From Tenacibaculum sp. SG-28 (GTDB lineage Bacteria; Bacteroidota; Bacteroidia; Flavobacteriales; Flavobacteriaceae): a stretch of DNA of 64,000 nucleotides. Shown here in pieces: positions 1 to 10,461 of the stretch. The DNA is taken from the NCBI RefSeq assembly GCF_002954385.1, contig NZ_MQVY01000002.1, positions 1 to 64,000 on the forward strand, given 5' to 3'. A model generated the notes under the pieces. The model saw nothing but the letters and a program-made list of their open reading frames with translations. It was not told the DNA's origin and did not search any database. Position 1 is the first letter of the stretch; every line of letters begins with the position of its first letter. Position numbers and translations under genes: made by a program.

Positions 1-192
1 TGCATTATACATCGAATACACATAGTTCAAGAATAAAATATCTATAAGAAAGACAGATGTAACTCGTATTGAAAACCAACTACACGCAAAAAACAACACA
101 ATATAGCGCTACCACATAAAACGTATTCATAGAGTAACAAAACCAACCTTTGCAAGTCTTGGATAACTTAGCCCTAATTTTAAAAAATAGTA

Positions 193-223
193 TTGTGTGA
201 CTTTCCCTTTTACAATATCTTTG
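193..223 (+). promoter_or_regulatory. Bacteroidota-type promoter for the thrS operon
   Basis: TTG at 193-195 (-33 element) is followed after 20 nt by TATCTTTG at 216-223, which matches the Bacteroidota -7 consensus TAnnTTTG. This predicts a transcript starting near 230 with a 5' UTR of about 45 nt before thrS. The match is seen directly; promoter activity is inferred from the known consensus. Confidence 0.7.
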
Positions 224-232
224 CAGGTTGAA

Positions 233-254
233 AGTTTCCATTTGTAGGGAAACT
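233..254 (+). promoter_or_regulatory. Hairpin in the thrS 5' UTR
   Basis: AGTTTCC (233-239) and GGAAACT (248-254) form a perfect 7-bp stem with an 8-nt loop, 20 nt upstream of the thrS start codon. No T-box features are visible and there is no T-run after it, so it does not look like a terminator. A translational operator role is possible by analogy with enterobacterial thrS but is only an inference. Confidence 0.35.
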
Positions 255-274
255 ACGATAAACAATATATACAA

Positions 275-2222
275 ATGATTAAAATCACATTACCAGACGG
301 AAGCGTTAAAGAATTTGAAGTTAATAGCACTGCTATTGACGTAGCAAAAAGCATTAGTGAGGGTTTAGCAAGAAATGTTATCTCCGCTAGTTTCAATGGC
401 AACACTATTGAAACCTCAACCCCATTAACAACCGATGGATCTCTGGTATTATACACCTTTAACGACCCGGAAGGGAAAAAAGCATTTTGGCATTCTTCTG
501 CCACGTATTAGCACAAGCAGTACTTGAATTTCATCCGAATGCAAAGTTAACAATCGGGCCAGCCATTGAGAATGGATTCTACTATGATCTAGATTTGGGA
601 GAAGAAACTATTTCTGAAAAAGATTTCCCTGCTATCGAAAAGAAATTTTTAGAATTAGCCAGAGAAAAGGCAGTGTTTTCAATGCGAGAAATCTCTAAAG
701 CAGATGCTATAAGCTATTATAAAGGTAGAAACAACCAATACAAAGTAGAGCTAATTGAAGGGTTAGACGATGGTGACATTACATTCTGTGATCACAGCAA
801 CTTTACCGACTTGTGTAGAGGTGGTCATATACCAAATACAGGAATAATCAAAGCCATTAAAATAATGAATGTTGCCGGTGCGTATTGGCGAGGTGACGAA
901 AAAAACAACCAACTAACTCGTTTATATGGTATTTCCTTCCCAAAACAAAAACAATTGAAGGAATATCTGGAACTTCTTGAGGAAGCGAAAAAAAGAGACC
1001 ATAGAAAGCTTGGAAAGGAATTAGAACTTTTTACGTTTTCACAACGAGTAGGACAAGGGCTACCGTTATGGCTGCCAAAAGGTGCTGCTTTACGAAGTAG
1101 ATTAGAAGACTTTTTAAAAGTAGCACAAAAAAAGCAGGGTACGAAATGGTAATGACACCGCATATTGGCCAAAAAGAACTTTATGAAACTTCAGGGCATT
1201 ATGCAAAATATGGGGAAGATAGTTTCCAACCGATTACTACACCAAAACTCGACGAAGAGTTTTTATTAAAACCTATGAACTGCCCCCACCATTGTGAGAT
1301 TTATGCACACAAACCTTATTCTTATAAAGATTTACCAGTTCGATTTGCAGAATTTGGAACTGTTTACAGGTATGAGCAGAGTGGAGAACTTCACGGTTTA
1401 ACAAGAGTTAGAGGTTTTACTCAAGATGATGCGCACATATTTTGTACACCAGAGCAATTGGATGAAGAATTCAAAAATGTAATTGATTTGGTATTGTATG
1501 TCTTCCGTTCTCTAGGGTTCAAGGATTTCACCTCGCAGGTATCTATACGAGATATGGCAACTCCAGACAAATACATCGGTGATGCTGCTACTTGGGAAAC
1601 CGCAGAAAAAGCCATTATTAGTGCAGCAAAAGACAAAGGCCTTGATTATGTAATTGAGGAGGGAGAAGCCGCGTTTTATGGTCCGAAGTTAGACTTCATG
1701 GTAAAGGATGCTCTTGGGAGAAGTTGGCAATTAGGAACTATACAAGTAGATTATAATTTACCAGAGCGTTTTGATCTAAGTTATAAAGGTTCTGACAACC
1801 AATTACACCGACCAATAATGATTCACAGAGCACCTTTTGGTTCAATGGAACGATTTATTGCGGTTTTACTGGAACATACTGGAGGAAATTTCCCATTATG
1901 GCTTACACCAGAACAAGTTATAATACTGCCAATCAGTGAGAAATACCAAAATTATTCAGAAAAAGTTTTACATTTGTTAGAAAATTCCGAAATTCGCGCC
2001 CTAATAGATAACCGAAATGAGAAAACGGGTCGAAAAATTCGCGATGCAGAAGTGAAAAAGATACCGTTTATGGTCATTGTTGGTGAAAAAGAACAAGAGG
2101 ATAATACTGTTTCAATAAGGAAACATGGTGAAGGGGATATAGGAACGTTTACTATTGAAGAGTTTGTTTCATTAATAAACAAAGAAGTAAGCAAAACTTT
2201 AGTCCCTTTTGGAAGTAATTAA
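275..2222 (+). CDS. thrS: Threonyl-tRNA synthetase (two frameshifts)
   Basis: Charges tRNA-Thr in the cytoplasm; class II aaRS. The N-terminal TGS domain begins [14 protein letters not shown]. The HSSAH zinc/editing-type motif lies exactly at the first break, and the SAD-domain CRGGH motif follows. Class II motif 2 ([17 protein letters not shown]) and motif 3 ([11 protein letters not shown]) and the anticodon-binding domain are all present. Reading is interrupted at about 502 (GCCAC where GCCCAC restores the frame) and in the A-run 1127-1133 (7 A where 8 restore the frame). Repaired length is about 649 aa, the usual size for the family. It is first in an operon with infC, rpmI and rplT. Because the gene is essential, the breaks are most simply sequencing errors. 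Confidence 0.95.
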
Positions 2223-2246
2223 ATAGTAATTTTAAATTTATAAGTC

Positions 2247-2805
2247 ATAGCTATAAGAAAAAAAGGTGGGCGCAGACCTGCTAGAGTAATTAAAGAAGAT
2301 CAGCACAGAATTAATGAAAAAATTCGTTTTGTTGATGAAGTTCGTCTGGTAGGCGAGAATATCGAAATAGGGGTGTATCCTTTAATCAAAGCAAAAGAAA
2401 TTGCGAGAGCACAAGGATTAGATTTAGTAGAAATTTCACCAAAAGCTGTACCACCTGTATGTAAGGTTATCGATTACAAAAAGTTTGTACGAACAAAAAA
2501 AACGTGAGAAAGCACTAAAATCTAAAGCTTCCAAAGTAGTAGTGAAAGAAATACGTTTTGGACCGCAAACAGACGAGCATGATTATGAATTTAAAAAGAA
2601 GCATGCTATTAAATTCTTAAAAGATGGAGCGAAACTAAAAGCGTTTGTATTCTTTAAAGGAAGATCTATCATATTCAAAGAACAAGGGCAAATTTTATTG
2701 TTAAAATTGGCTCAAGAACTAGAAGAATACGGTAAAGTTGAACAAATGCCGAAATTAGAAGGAAAGCGTATGATTATGTTCATTGCGCCGAAAAAAGTTA
2801 AATAA
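2247..2805 (+). CDS. infC: Translation initiation factor IF-3, likely AUA start (one frameshift)
   Basis: IF-3 binds the 30S subunit and discriminates initiator tRNA and start codons. The reading frame contains no usable ATG at its start: an in-frame TAA lies at 2241-2243 and the protein begins M(ATA)[12 protein letters not shown] at 2247. Non-AUG starts are characteristic of infC (AUU in E. coli), where IF-3 represses its own translation. The N-terminal domain ([15 protein letters not shown]) and the C-terminal domain ([15 protein letters not shown]) are both present. The frame breaks at 2484-2486, where TTT should probably be TTTTT to give KKFLYEQKK. Repaired length is about 186 aa. The gene starts 24 nt after thrS. 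Confidence 0.9.
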
Positions 2806-2841
2806 AGAAAGTAATAAGCAAGATAAAACGAAAATCAAGAG

Positions 2842-3039
2842 ATGCCTAAAATCAAAACAAAATCTAGCGCCAAAAAACGTTTTAAGTTAACAGGTTCTGG
2901 AAAAATCAAAAGAAAGCACGCGTTTAAGAGTCATATCTTAACTAAGAAGTCGAAAAAACGTAAGCTTGCCTTAACACACGCTGCATTAGTACACAAGTCT
3001 GATGAAGCAAATATTAAGCAACAATTAGTTTTAAAATAA
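2842..3039 (+). CDS. rpmI: 50S ribosomal protein L35
   Basis: A 65-aa basic protein starting [18 protein letters not shown] and containing the L35 signature [23 protein letters not shown]. This is the normal length for bL35, a component of the large ribosomal subunit. It sits in the canonical infC-rpmI-rplT order, 36 nt downstream of infC. The ATG start at 2842 is the only plausible one. Confidence 0.97.
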   Translation: MPKIKTKSSAKKRFKLTGSGKIKRKHAFKSHILTKKSKKRKLALTHAALVHKSDEANIKQQLVLK

Positions 3040-3050
3040 TTGTTCGCTAG

Positions 3051-3115
3051 GTAGTAAATTAATTATTAACCATGGAGTTGGGCTCACAAAGTACTTACAT
3101 TAAGTCGCCTACTAC
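3051..3115 (+). promoter_or_regulatory. Possible structured leader between rpmI and rplT
   Basis: The 93-nt gap between L35 and L20 is longer than expected within this operon. GTAGTA (3051-3056) can pair with TACTAC (3110-3115), enclosing about 50 nt. L20 regulates its own operon through RNA leaders in several bacteria. Here that is only an inference from position and a weak 6-bp closing stem. Confidence 0.2.
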
Positions 3116-3132
3116 AAAAAACAATTTGAATT

Positions 3133-3477
3133 ATGCCAAGATCAGTAAATTCAGTAGCTTCAAGAAATAGAAGAAAAAAAATCTTGAAGCAAGCAAAAGG
3201 TTACTTCGGACGTAGAAAAAACGTTTACACAGTAGCAAAAAATGCGGTTGAAAAAGGGATGTTATATGCCTATAGAGATCGTAAAAACAACAAGAGAAAC
3301 TTCCGTTCTTTATGGATCCAACGTATCAACGCTGGTGCCCGTCAGTTCGGAATGTCTTACTCGCAGTTTATGGGTAAAGTAAAAGCTAATGACATCGAAT
3401 TAAACCGTAAGGTTTTAGCAGATTTAGCGATGAACAATCCGGAAGCTTTTAAGGCAATTGTAGATAAAGTAAAATAA
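3133..3477 (+). CDS. rplT: 50S ribosomal protein L20
   Basis: A 114-aa very basic protein starting [19 protein letters not shown]. It has the bL20 signatures [20 protein letters not shown] and [13 protein letters not shown]. It is an assembly protein of the 50S subunit and in several bacteria a repressor of its own operon. It is the last gene of the thrS-infC-rpmI-rplT operon and is followed by a strong terminator. Confidence 0.97.
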   Translation: MPRSVNSVASRNRRKKILKQAKGYFGRRKNVYTVAKNAVEKGMLYAYRDRKNNKRNFRSLWIQRINAGARQFGMSYSQFMGKVKANDIELNRKVLADLAMNNPEAFKAIVDKVK

Positions 3478-3500
3478 GTTTAATAACCTTGCTTATACTA

Positions 3501-3530
3501 AAAACCCAAACCTTGCGTTTGGGTTTTTTT
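3501..3530 (+). terminator. Rho-independent terminator after rplT
   Basis: A perfect 10-bp stem AAAACCCAAA / TTTGGGTTTT (3501-3510 and 3518-3527) with a 7-nt loop, running into a T tract to 3530. Confidence 0.9.
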
Positions 3531-3558
3531 ACTATTCTTTTAATAACAAACAATCATC

Positions 3559-4143
3559 ATGCGATTAATAAAAATTATATTTTTCCTAGTACTATCCAAT
3601 GCAATTATAGCACAAGAAATAACAGAAAGTAAACCAGACAACTCGATAAAGAACCAATTCGAGACGCTTTATAAAAAATCTGGAAGTTATCAGGAATATA
3701 AGGTGGTTAAAAAAACAGCATACGCAAAACTTCAAAAAAACGTTTTAGACACCTTAAAAAATATCGAAAGCAAGGTGGTGAGCCAGCAAAAAAATATAGT
3801 TTCTCAAAAGAGTAATATAACTATCCTTGAGGAAAAAATAAAGGAGTTAAATAACACCATAAGTGACCTTTCAGACAAACAAGATGACATCTCTTTGTTT
3901 GGTCTTAGTTTTGCTAAAACTAGCTTTAAATTAGGTATGGCTATACTCACTGGTATTTTGCTGTTTTTACTGTTTTTATTCATCTATAAATTTAAAAATA
4001 GCAACACTGTTACAAAAGAAACTATTAAGATGCATAACGATATTGAAAAAGAATTGGAAGATTTCAGAAAAAATGCGATTGAAAAAGAACAAAAATTAAG
4101 AAGAAAACTGCAGGATGAAATTAACAAACAACGCGGTGTTTAG
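3559..4143 (+). CDS. Exported coiled-coil protein with one membrane span
   Basis: This 194-aa protein has a signal peptide (MRLIKIIFFLVLSNAIIAQ), then a predicted coiled coil (about residues 50-110, KNIESKVVSQQKN...LEEKIKELNNTISDL). A single membrane span follows at about 122-146, then a charged helical tail rich in E and K. I recognise the architecture as one widespread in Flavobacteria and often mislabelled tRNA (guanine-N1)-methyltransferase. Nothing in the sequence resembles TrmD (no SPOUT knot), so that name should not be used. Function is unknown. It stands alone between two terminators. Confidence 0.75.
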   Translation: MRLIKIIFFLVLSNAIIAQEITESKPDNSIKNQFETLYKKSGSYQEYKVVKKTAYAKLQKNVLDTLKNIESKVVSQQKNIVSQKSNITILEEKIKELNNTISDLSDKQDDISLFGLSFAKTSFKLGMAILTGILLFLLFLFIYKFKNSNTVTKETIKMHNDIEKELEDFRKNAIEKEQKLRRKLQDEINKQRGV

Positions 4144-4183
4144 GCAACGTACTGCATCCTAAAAGTCATAATATACTACACAT

Positions 4184-4230
4184 TTCCTGTCTTATGCGAT
4201 ACTTTATGTTCGTAAAGACAGGAATTTTTG
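4184..4230 (+). terminator. Rho-independent terminator
   Basis: A 10-bp stem TTCCTGTCTT (4184-4193) / AAGACAGGAA (4215-4224) with a 21-nt loop, followed by a T-rich tract. It ends the transcript of the preceding coiled-coil protein gene. The rest of the 277-nt gap up to comEC is AT-rich with no other feature that I can support. Confidence 0.75.
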
Positions 4231-4420
4231 TTTTCTTTTTAAAGTACTAGAGGTCTTTGTATCACTTTCTACAAACTAATCACCGAAGTTATTTCCTCGA
4301 GGCTACAAAATGTAGCAAAGAATACATAAACATTTACATTAGTTTACAAAAGTTATAACATTAGCTGAAAAATGAGATAAAATACTGATAATTAGTAATT
4401 TTTCATATCTTTACAATGCT

Positions 4421-6447
4421 ATGAAAAATTTATTGGGCTTTGTACCGCTTTACACAGTGGTATGTCTTATTCTTGGTCTTTTACTACAGTATTATTGTAA
4501 AATTTGGCGCTATGGTATCGTCGAATTATTTGGAATTATAGCCAGCCTTTTACTCCTTTTATTCATTTTACATACCTCACAAAAACGTTTAGCGTTTGGA
4601 GTTACCTACCTCATAAGTATCATCGCACTTGGAATAAGCTCGCTTTTCTTAAAAAATCCGCAAAACTATCCAAATTATTTTATTAAATACATGGAGAAAA
4701 ATGGGGTAGTATACCTGAGAATACAAAAGGTATTACGAAGTACAGATTACTATGATAAATACCTAGCAAAAGTAGAGCGTTTGAATGGAAGTATGGTATC
4801 GGGAACTGTTTTACTTAATATTCAAAAGGAAACAAATACATTGCCACTACAAACAGATAACCGGTTACAACTAATACCAACGTTTACAAGACTACCGAAA
4901 ACTCTAAATCCATACCAATTTTCGTATAAGGATTATTTATCAAAGCAGGGAGTGTATTACCAAATACACACCAAAACAAATAAGTACAGAATGTTACCTA
5001 CCGTATCAAAGTCACTATTTGGATTGGCAGAAACGATACGAAATTGGGTGAAAGAACGATTGCATTCTGCACATTTATCCGCAGATGTCCTTCAAATTAC
5101 AAATGCATTTCTTTTGGGTGAAAAACAATTTTTATCCAAGGATATTCGCAATAGTTATCGCAAGGCAGGAGTCATTCATATTTTAGCAATATCTGGGCTT
5201 CATGTTGGAATTATATTTCTTTTATTACAACGTATACTATCCCTATTTGGAATTCGAAAAAGAGGAAGTACAGTTACGTTCGTATTTACTGTTGGATTTT
5301 TATGGTTTTTCGCACTTATAACTGGTCTATCTGCCTCCGTTGTTAGAGCGGTAACCATGTTTACCTTTATTGCCATTGGAGAAAAAATAAACCGACAAAG
5401 AGTACCCTTATACGCAATTCTGAATTCCATGTTTTTTATTTTGCTATTTCATCCATATTTTATTTTCGACATAGGCTTTCAACTTAGTTATATTGTAGTT
5501 TTTGCTATTGTACTGATACAACCAAAGTTAGTCGAATTATGGAAACCAAAAGGAAAAATAACGCAATTTTACTGGAAAACCTTTACCGTTACTCTCGCTG
5601 CACAAATAGGGATTACCCCCATTAGCCTTTATTACTTTCAAGAAACATCTTTGTGGAGTATTTTCACAAATATGGTGGTTGTTCCTTGGATAGGAATACT
5701 TGTATACACAGCAATACTGCTCTTAGTCATAACGATACTTAAAATTACGCCTGGATTTTTAACAGAGGTATATAACTTTTTAATAAGCGCAATGAATTCC
5801 TTTATTGCTTGGATCGCATCTATTCAAAACAATGGAAATTTAGTAATGTCTCTAAACATAGAAGCTTTACTATTATGGTACCTTTTACTAATCATTCTAT
5901 TTGGAACATCTTTTAAAACTTCTTTTCGCAGGTTAGTGGCTATTTCCGTAGTAATTATCACCTTACAGACATGTTATATTTTGGATAAGATCAATCGAGA
6001 AAACAAAAAAGAACTTATCCTATTTCACAAAAACAAACTTAGTGTAATTGGTATACGTAATGGAAATAAAATACAAATACACCACAACATGGATACTAGT
6101 ATTGTTGCCAAAGAAAAATTTCTTTCCTCCTACCGTATACACGAAAACATTACTATGAACTACACCACTAAATTACCAAGATTATATGCATTCGATAACA
6201 AAACTTTTATATGGCTCGACAAAAAGGATGTGAACCCCAATAAAAAAGTAAAAAACGCTATTATTATATTGCGAAATTCACCTAAAATAAACTTAGAACG
6301 AATACTTCTAGCGACGAACCTTTAGTGGTAATTGCAGATGGTAGTAACTACAAGAACCTGGCAAGAAAGTGGAGACTCACGTGTAAAACACAAAAAATAC
6401 CATTTCACGACACGAGTATAAATGGTGCATATTGTTTTTCTAAGTAA
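4421..6447 (+). CDS. comEC: ComEC/Rec2-type DNA-uptake channel (frameshift near the C terminus)
   Basis: An inner-membrane channel for single-stranded DNA import. An N-terminal hydrophobic region is followed by an OB-like region and the Competence domain with the signature VIHILAISGLHVGII (about residues 246-262), then many membrane spans. The continuous frame stops at 6325. Inserting one T near 6312-6318 (CTTCTAGC to CTTTCTAGC) extends it in frame through SSDEPLVVIADGSNYKNLA to a stop at 6445-6447, giving about 675 aa. The C terminus is short, without a complete metallo-beta-lactamase domain; I believe this form is common in Bacteroidota. A TATCTTTA box just upstream (4406-4413) suggests a very short leader. 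Confidence 0.88.
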
Positions 6448-6453
6448 AAGAAA

Positions 6454-6972
6454 CTATATAGAACTCTTAAAATTCTTTTCAAACTCCTTCCAAGATGTCT
6501 TTTTGTAATTTTCATCATTAAAAAAAGCTAGAATAGTCTCAAACTTTTTCTTGTCTTGGTAGCCGGGAATATGTTGTAATACTTGCTTGTCTTTGTTCAA
6601 AAAAGTGGTGGCAGGATAACTTAGTCTTCCTTTCATTAGTCCTGCAGCCAACTCGTGGTAACCTCTCCTTCCTTGCGCTTGGTATACAAAAGTTTTCCCC
6701 ATGAAAGTAATATCTCTTTTTTCTTCTCCATTTAACTTTACTGCGTAGTAATTTTCATTGATATAGGAAGCAATTACCGGATTTTGGTAAGTATCTTTAT
6801 CCATTCGTTTGCACCACCCACACCAATCGGTATAAATATCTATTAGAATCGGTTTCGGATTTACGTTACTCTTTGCAACAGCCTCCTCTATGGTTAGCCA
6901 TTTTACTGTATCTTGAGCGCTAACACCTGTAACGGTTAAGAGTAAAAACAATACTACGGTAAAAAATCTCAT
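6454..6972 (-). CDS. Secreted thioredoxin-like protein (CGWC)
   Basis: A 172-aa protein with a clear signal peptide ending VSAQ (about residue 20). A thioredoxin-fold domain follows with the redox motif WCGWCKRM (about residues 49-56), as in the Thioredoxin_7/DUF255-like periplasmic proteins. The cis-proline region SYPATTF (about 117-123) is present. It probably acts in the periplasm on disulfides; the substrate is unknown. The gene converges on comEC, with only 6 nt between the repaired comEC stop and this stop. Confidence 0.85.
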   Translation of the reverse strand: MRFFTVVLFLLLTVTGVSAQDTVKWLTIEEAVAKSNVNPKPILIDIYTDWCGWCKRMDKDTYQNPVIASYINENYYAVKLNGEEKRDITFMGKTFVYQAQGRRGYHELAAGLMKGRLSYPATTFLNKDKQVLQHIPGYQDKKKFETILAFFNDENYKKTSWKEFEKNFKSSI

Positions 6973-7066
6973 AACGAATGGGGTTCAAAATTGATACCAA
7001 AGTTACAAAAAAAACCTGCCAATTGCATATCATTGACAGGTTGCTGATATAATTACGGAATAAAAA

Positions 7067-8814
7067 TTATTTTACGCCGTGCATTAATTTTTTCAAAATT
7101 GGATGTAATAGTAAAGCTACTAGGCCAAGAGCAAGTGGAACTATAGTAAAGATTAAGAAAAATCCAGACAAACTGTATTCTTTTGTAATCGACTCAATAT
7201 CCCCTCCAACATAATGGGCTAATTTATTTCCAATTGCAATTGCAAGATAATATACCCCAAACATAAATGCGATCATTCGTGTAGGAATTAATTTACTCAA
7301 ATAAGATAATCCCATAGGAGACAAACACAACTCTCCCAAAGTATGAAATAAGTATGCAAGTACCAACCAGGCCATACTTAAACTCGCTCCCTCGGCTCCT
7401 GCAGGTACATTTCTTGCGCCAAAAGCCAAGAAACCAAAACCTAAGGCCAATAAAGCCAAACCTAAAAAATATTTTACCGAAGCTGGTGGATTGTATCTAC
7501 TATCCCACCACTTGGTAAACAAAGGTGCAAAAATGATAATAAATAAAGAGTTTAAAATAGCAAACCACGTAACAGGGACTTCTGTTTCAGGACTACTCAA
7601 CTCTGTGTATAATTTGTATAAGACAATTGCCCAAACAATTACAAAACTTGTTCCTAAAATTATGTTAGATACACCAATTTTTGAATAGGTTTTCTTGAAT
7701 AACGAAATCAAAACATACGTTATAATTCCAAGAGGAATAACCGTAACTAAAAGATCTATTATCTTAAAAATAGTACCCGAAGTACCCTCTAAAATTCTGT
7801 TGGTAAAGTCTCTTGTATATATTGGTAAAGAACCAGCTGCTTGCTCAAATGCAGCCCAGAAGAAAATCGTAAATAAACAAAAAATGGTAAAAGCGATCAT
7901 TCTATCTCTCTCAATTTTTGTGTATCTAGGAATTCTAACAAGTAACAAAATAATAAAACTAATAGCTGCAATTAAAGCAAAAAATAAGGAGTCTGTCATT
8001 GCTCCTACGGCAAAATTCAGGGCATTGATGCCTCCTATTTTACTAAGTGGGTCGTTAATGATAAATATCAAAGCAGAAATGGTAAAAAGACCGATTAAAA
8101 AATAATCTACTATTGAGAACGGATTTCTTACTTCTTGTTCCAATTCAGGATTAGTCTCCTTCGCATCAACTTTTACTGGCTTATCTCCTAAAGATCCAAA
8201 TAAAGATTGTGCATAATAAAATTGAAGCATTCCTAAAAACATAAAAATACCAGCGAGTCCAAAACCAAAGCTCCAACTTATCTTTTCACCAACCCATCCA
8301 CACAACATAATTCCGATAAATGCACCAGCATTAACCCCCATATAAAAAATATTATAGGCACCATCTTTCTTGTCATCTTTCCCTGCATACATTTTAGATA
8401 TTATAGATGTCATATTGGGTTTAAAAAAGCCGTTACCAACAATTAGCAATGCAATTCCTATGTAAAGTGTAGTAGGGGTCTCAAAAGCCATAGAAGCATG
8501 CCCCAAGGTCATTAATAATGCACCTATTACGACGGCCTTTCTGTAACCAATTTTATTATCTGCGAGCCAACCCCCAACTAAAGGCGTCAAATACACAAAC
8601 AAAGCATAGGTCCTAAAAGGGATAATGCAGCAGGAGTACTCCATCCCCAACCTGGGTTATCACCTGTTACTATTCCTGTTAAAAAAATAACCAATATGGC
8701 CCGCATTCCGTAATAAGAAAAGCGCTCCCACATTTCGGTAAAAAACAAAACAAACAACCCTGCAGGATGCCCTAATACCTTATCTTTAAATAGATTTTCT
8801 ATATCTGTACTCAT
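7067..8814 (-). CDS. POT-family proton-coupled oligopeptide transporter (one frameshift)
   Basis: An inner-membrane di/tripeptide-proton symporter (PTR2/POT branch of MFS). It starts [20 protein letters not shown] and carries the POT signature [18 protein letters not shown] (the E-x-x-E-R-F/Y motif that couples protons). The middle has GNGFFKPN and [15 protein letters not shown], and the distal part [18 protein letters not shown]. The frame breaks at 8612-8613, where a third C on the + strand (G on the coding strand) restores [12 protein letters not shown]. Repaired length is about 582 aa. It is adjacent to a paralogue and a DPP-IV peptidase in a peptide-use cluster. Confidence 0.93.
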
Positions 8815-8886
8815 TGTTAAAAATTTAAGTTATAAACAAAACAAACCCCATAAGTAAAGTTATGAGGTTTGTAAATTATTTTTTAA

Positions 8887-10448
8887 TTAATTTGCTTCTG
8901 CTGTTTCTCTAGAGTGGTTCTCACCATGGGCAATTTCTCTTTCGTTATCCTCAGCTCCGTGAATAAGTCGTTTCAAGGGTTTTAACATAGCGATTACTAA
9001 CAATCCAAATATTACACAGAAAATAGTAATTCCGGTAAAAATTTGCAATTCTCCAGCTGATTCGGCAGATTCTCCAATGATACCCGCAACTTTGTTACCT
9101 AAACCTGTTGCTGCAAAATAAACACCCATCATCAAAGCTCCATATTTAACCGGGGCTAGTTTCGTGATAAAAGATAACGCTACAGGTGATGCACAAAGTT
9201 CGCCTAAAGTATGAAATAAGTATGCAAATGCTAACCAATACAAAGCAGATTCACCAGAGGCCTCGTATTGTCTGGAAGCAAAGATCATAAATACAAAACC
9301 TAAGCCCATAATAATTACACCGGTTGCCATCTTAAAAATAGAAGAAGACTCTTTATTCCTATGTTTCCACCAAAGCCAGAAGTTTGCTACTGGAACTCCA
9401 AAGATAATGATATACAAAGGGTTAAAAGACTGCATTATAGCCGAAGGAACTTGCCATCCTCCAATAAATCTATTAGTTTTTTGCTCTGTATAAATATTCA
9501 TCAAACCTCCAGCTTGTTCAAATGCACCCCAAAATACGATAACAATTAAAAAAGAGAGTAATAGAACTATAAATCTATCTTTTTCAATTTTTGTTTCTAA
9601 ATCATTAAATACGGTCATCATAAATCCAACAACTATAGATAAAAACAAGAAAAACACAGTGTACTGGATAACTTCTTTTTCCATAAATAGTTGCGGTATT
9701 AGAACTGATACCAAAGCACATAAAGCAAGAACTACAACTGTCTTTTTTGTATTTACCATAGTACTAAAGATTTCTCCTATGGATACATCCTCTGAGCTTT
9801 CGGTTTCATGTGTAGGTTTATTACCTACTTCTGTTAAAAATTTTTGCCCAAATAAAAATACTAATTGCCCAAGTATCATCCCTATCGCAGCTAAACCGAA
9901 TCCATAATGCCAACCGTATTTTGCAGCTACTAATCCAACGATTAAACTTGCTGCGGCAGCACCTAAATTAATTCCAATATAGAAAATAGAAAAACCTTTA
10001 TCTCTTCTCTCATCACCTGGCTCATATAATCCTCCTACCATGGTAGAAATATTAGGTTTTAATAATCCAACTCCCAAAATTATTAAGAAAAGTCCGGCAA
10101 AAAAGGCCCAATCTTGCTCTATGGATAAAATTCCGTGACCGGCAACCAATAACCAACCACCATACATAACGGATTTCTTTTGGCCTAGAAGTTTATCTGC
10201 AATAATACCGCCAGGAATTGAAGCAACGTAAACTAACATTGTGTACCAACCATATAAGGCAAGTGCTTCCCCTTGAGTCCATCCTAATCCGGGATTAAGA
10301 TCAGTAGTTTTTGCAACCATATATAAGGTAAGAATCGCTCGCATCCCATAGTACGAGAAGCGTTCCCACATTTCTGTAAAAAACAGAACGTAGAGCCTAC
10401 TGGATGTCCAAATAATTCCTTTTGTTGAATAGAAGTAGAATTTGCCAT
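8887..10448 (-). CDS. Second POT-family oligopeptide transporter (one frameshift)
   Basis: A paralogue of the downstream transporter, with the same [14 protein letters not shown] signature, GVGLLKPN, FSIFYIGINLGAAAAS and [18 protein letters not shown]. The true start is the ATG at 10446-10448 (MANSTSIQQKELFGHPVG). Near 10393-10400 one base is missing, so that [14 protein letters not shown] is split between frames. Repaired length is about 520 aa. It is shorter than its neighbour (520 against 582) and diverged in the middle, so the two probably differ in substrate preference. Same strand and order as the S9 peptidase upstream. Confidence 0.93.
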
Positions 10449-10461
10449 AGTTTTCTATAGT

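Noticed and set aside
1..274. T-box or other riboswitch upstream of thrS
   Set aside because: The leader predicted from the promoter is only about 45 nt, too short for a T-box, and no T-box core sequence is seen. Positions 1-192 show no gene or RNA that I can support.
1127..1133. Programmed ribosomal frameshifting at A-runs
   Set aside because: Breaks occur at many unrelated sites (A, T, C and G runs), with no common slippery heptamer or downstream pseudoknot, and in genes not known to use it.
3559..4143. tRNA (guanine-N1)-methyltransferase annotation for the coiled-coil protein
   Set aside because: It has a signal peptide, coiled coil and one membrane span, and nothing of the TrmD fold.
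7695..8105. A 136-aa plus-strand frame antisense to a transporter
   Set aside because: It lies fully inside the POT transporter on the other strand, whose codons and motifs are convincing.
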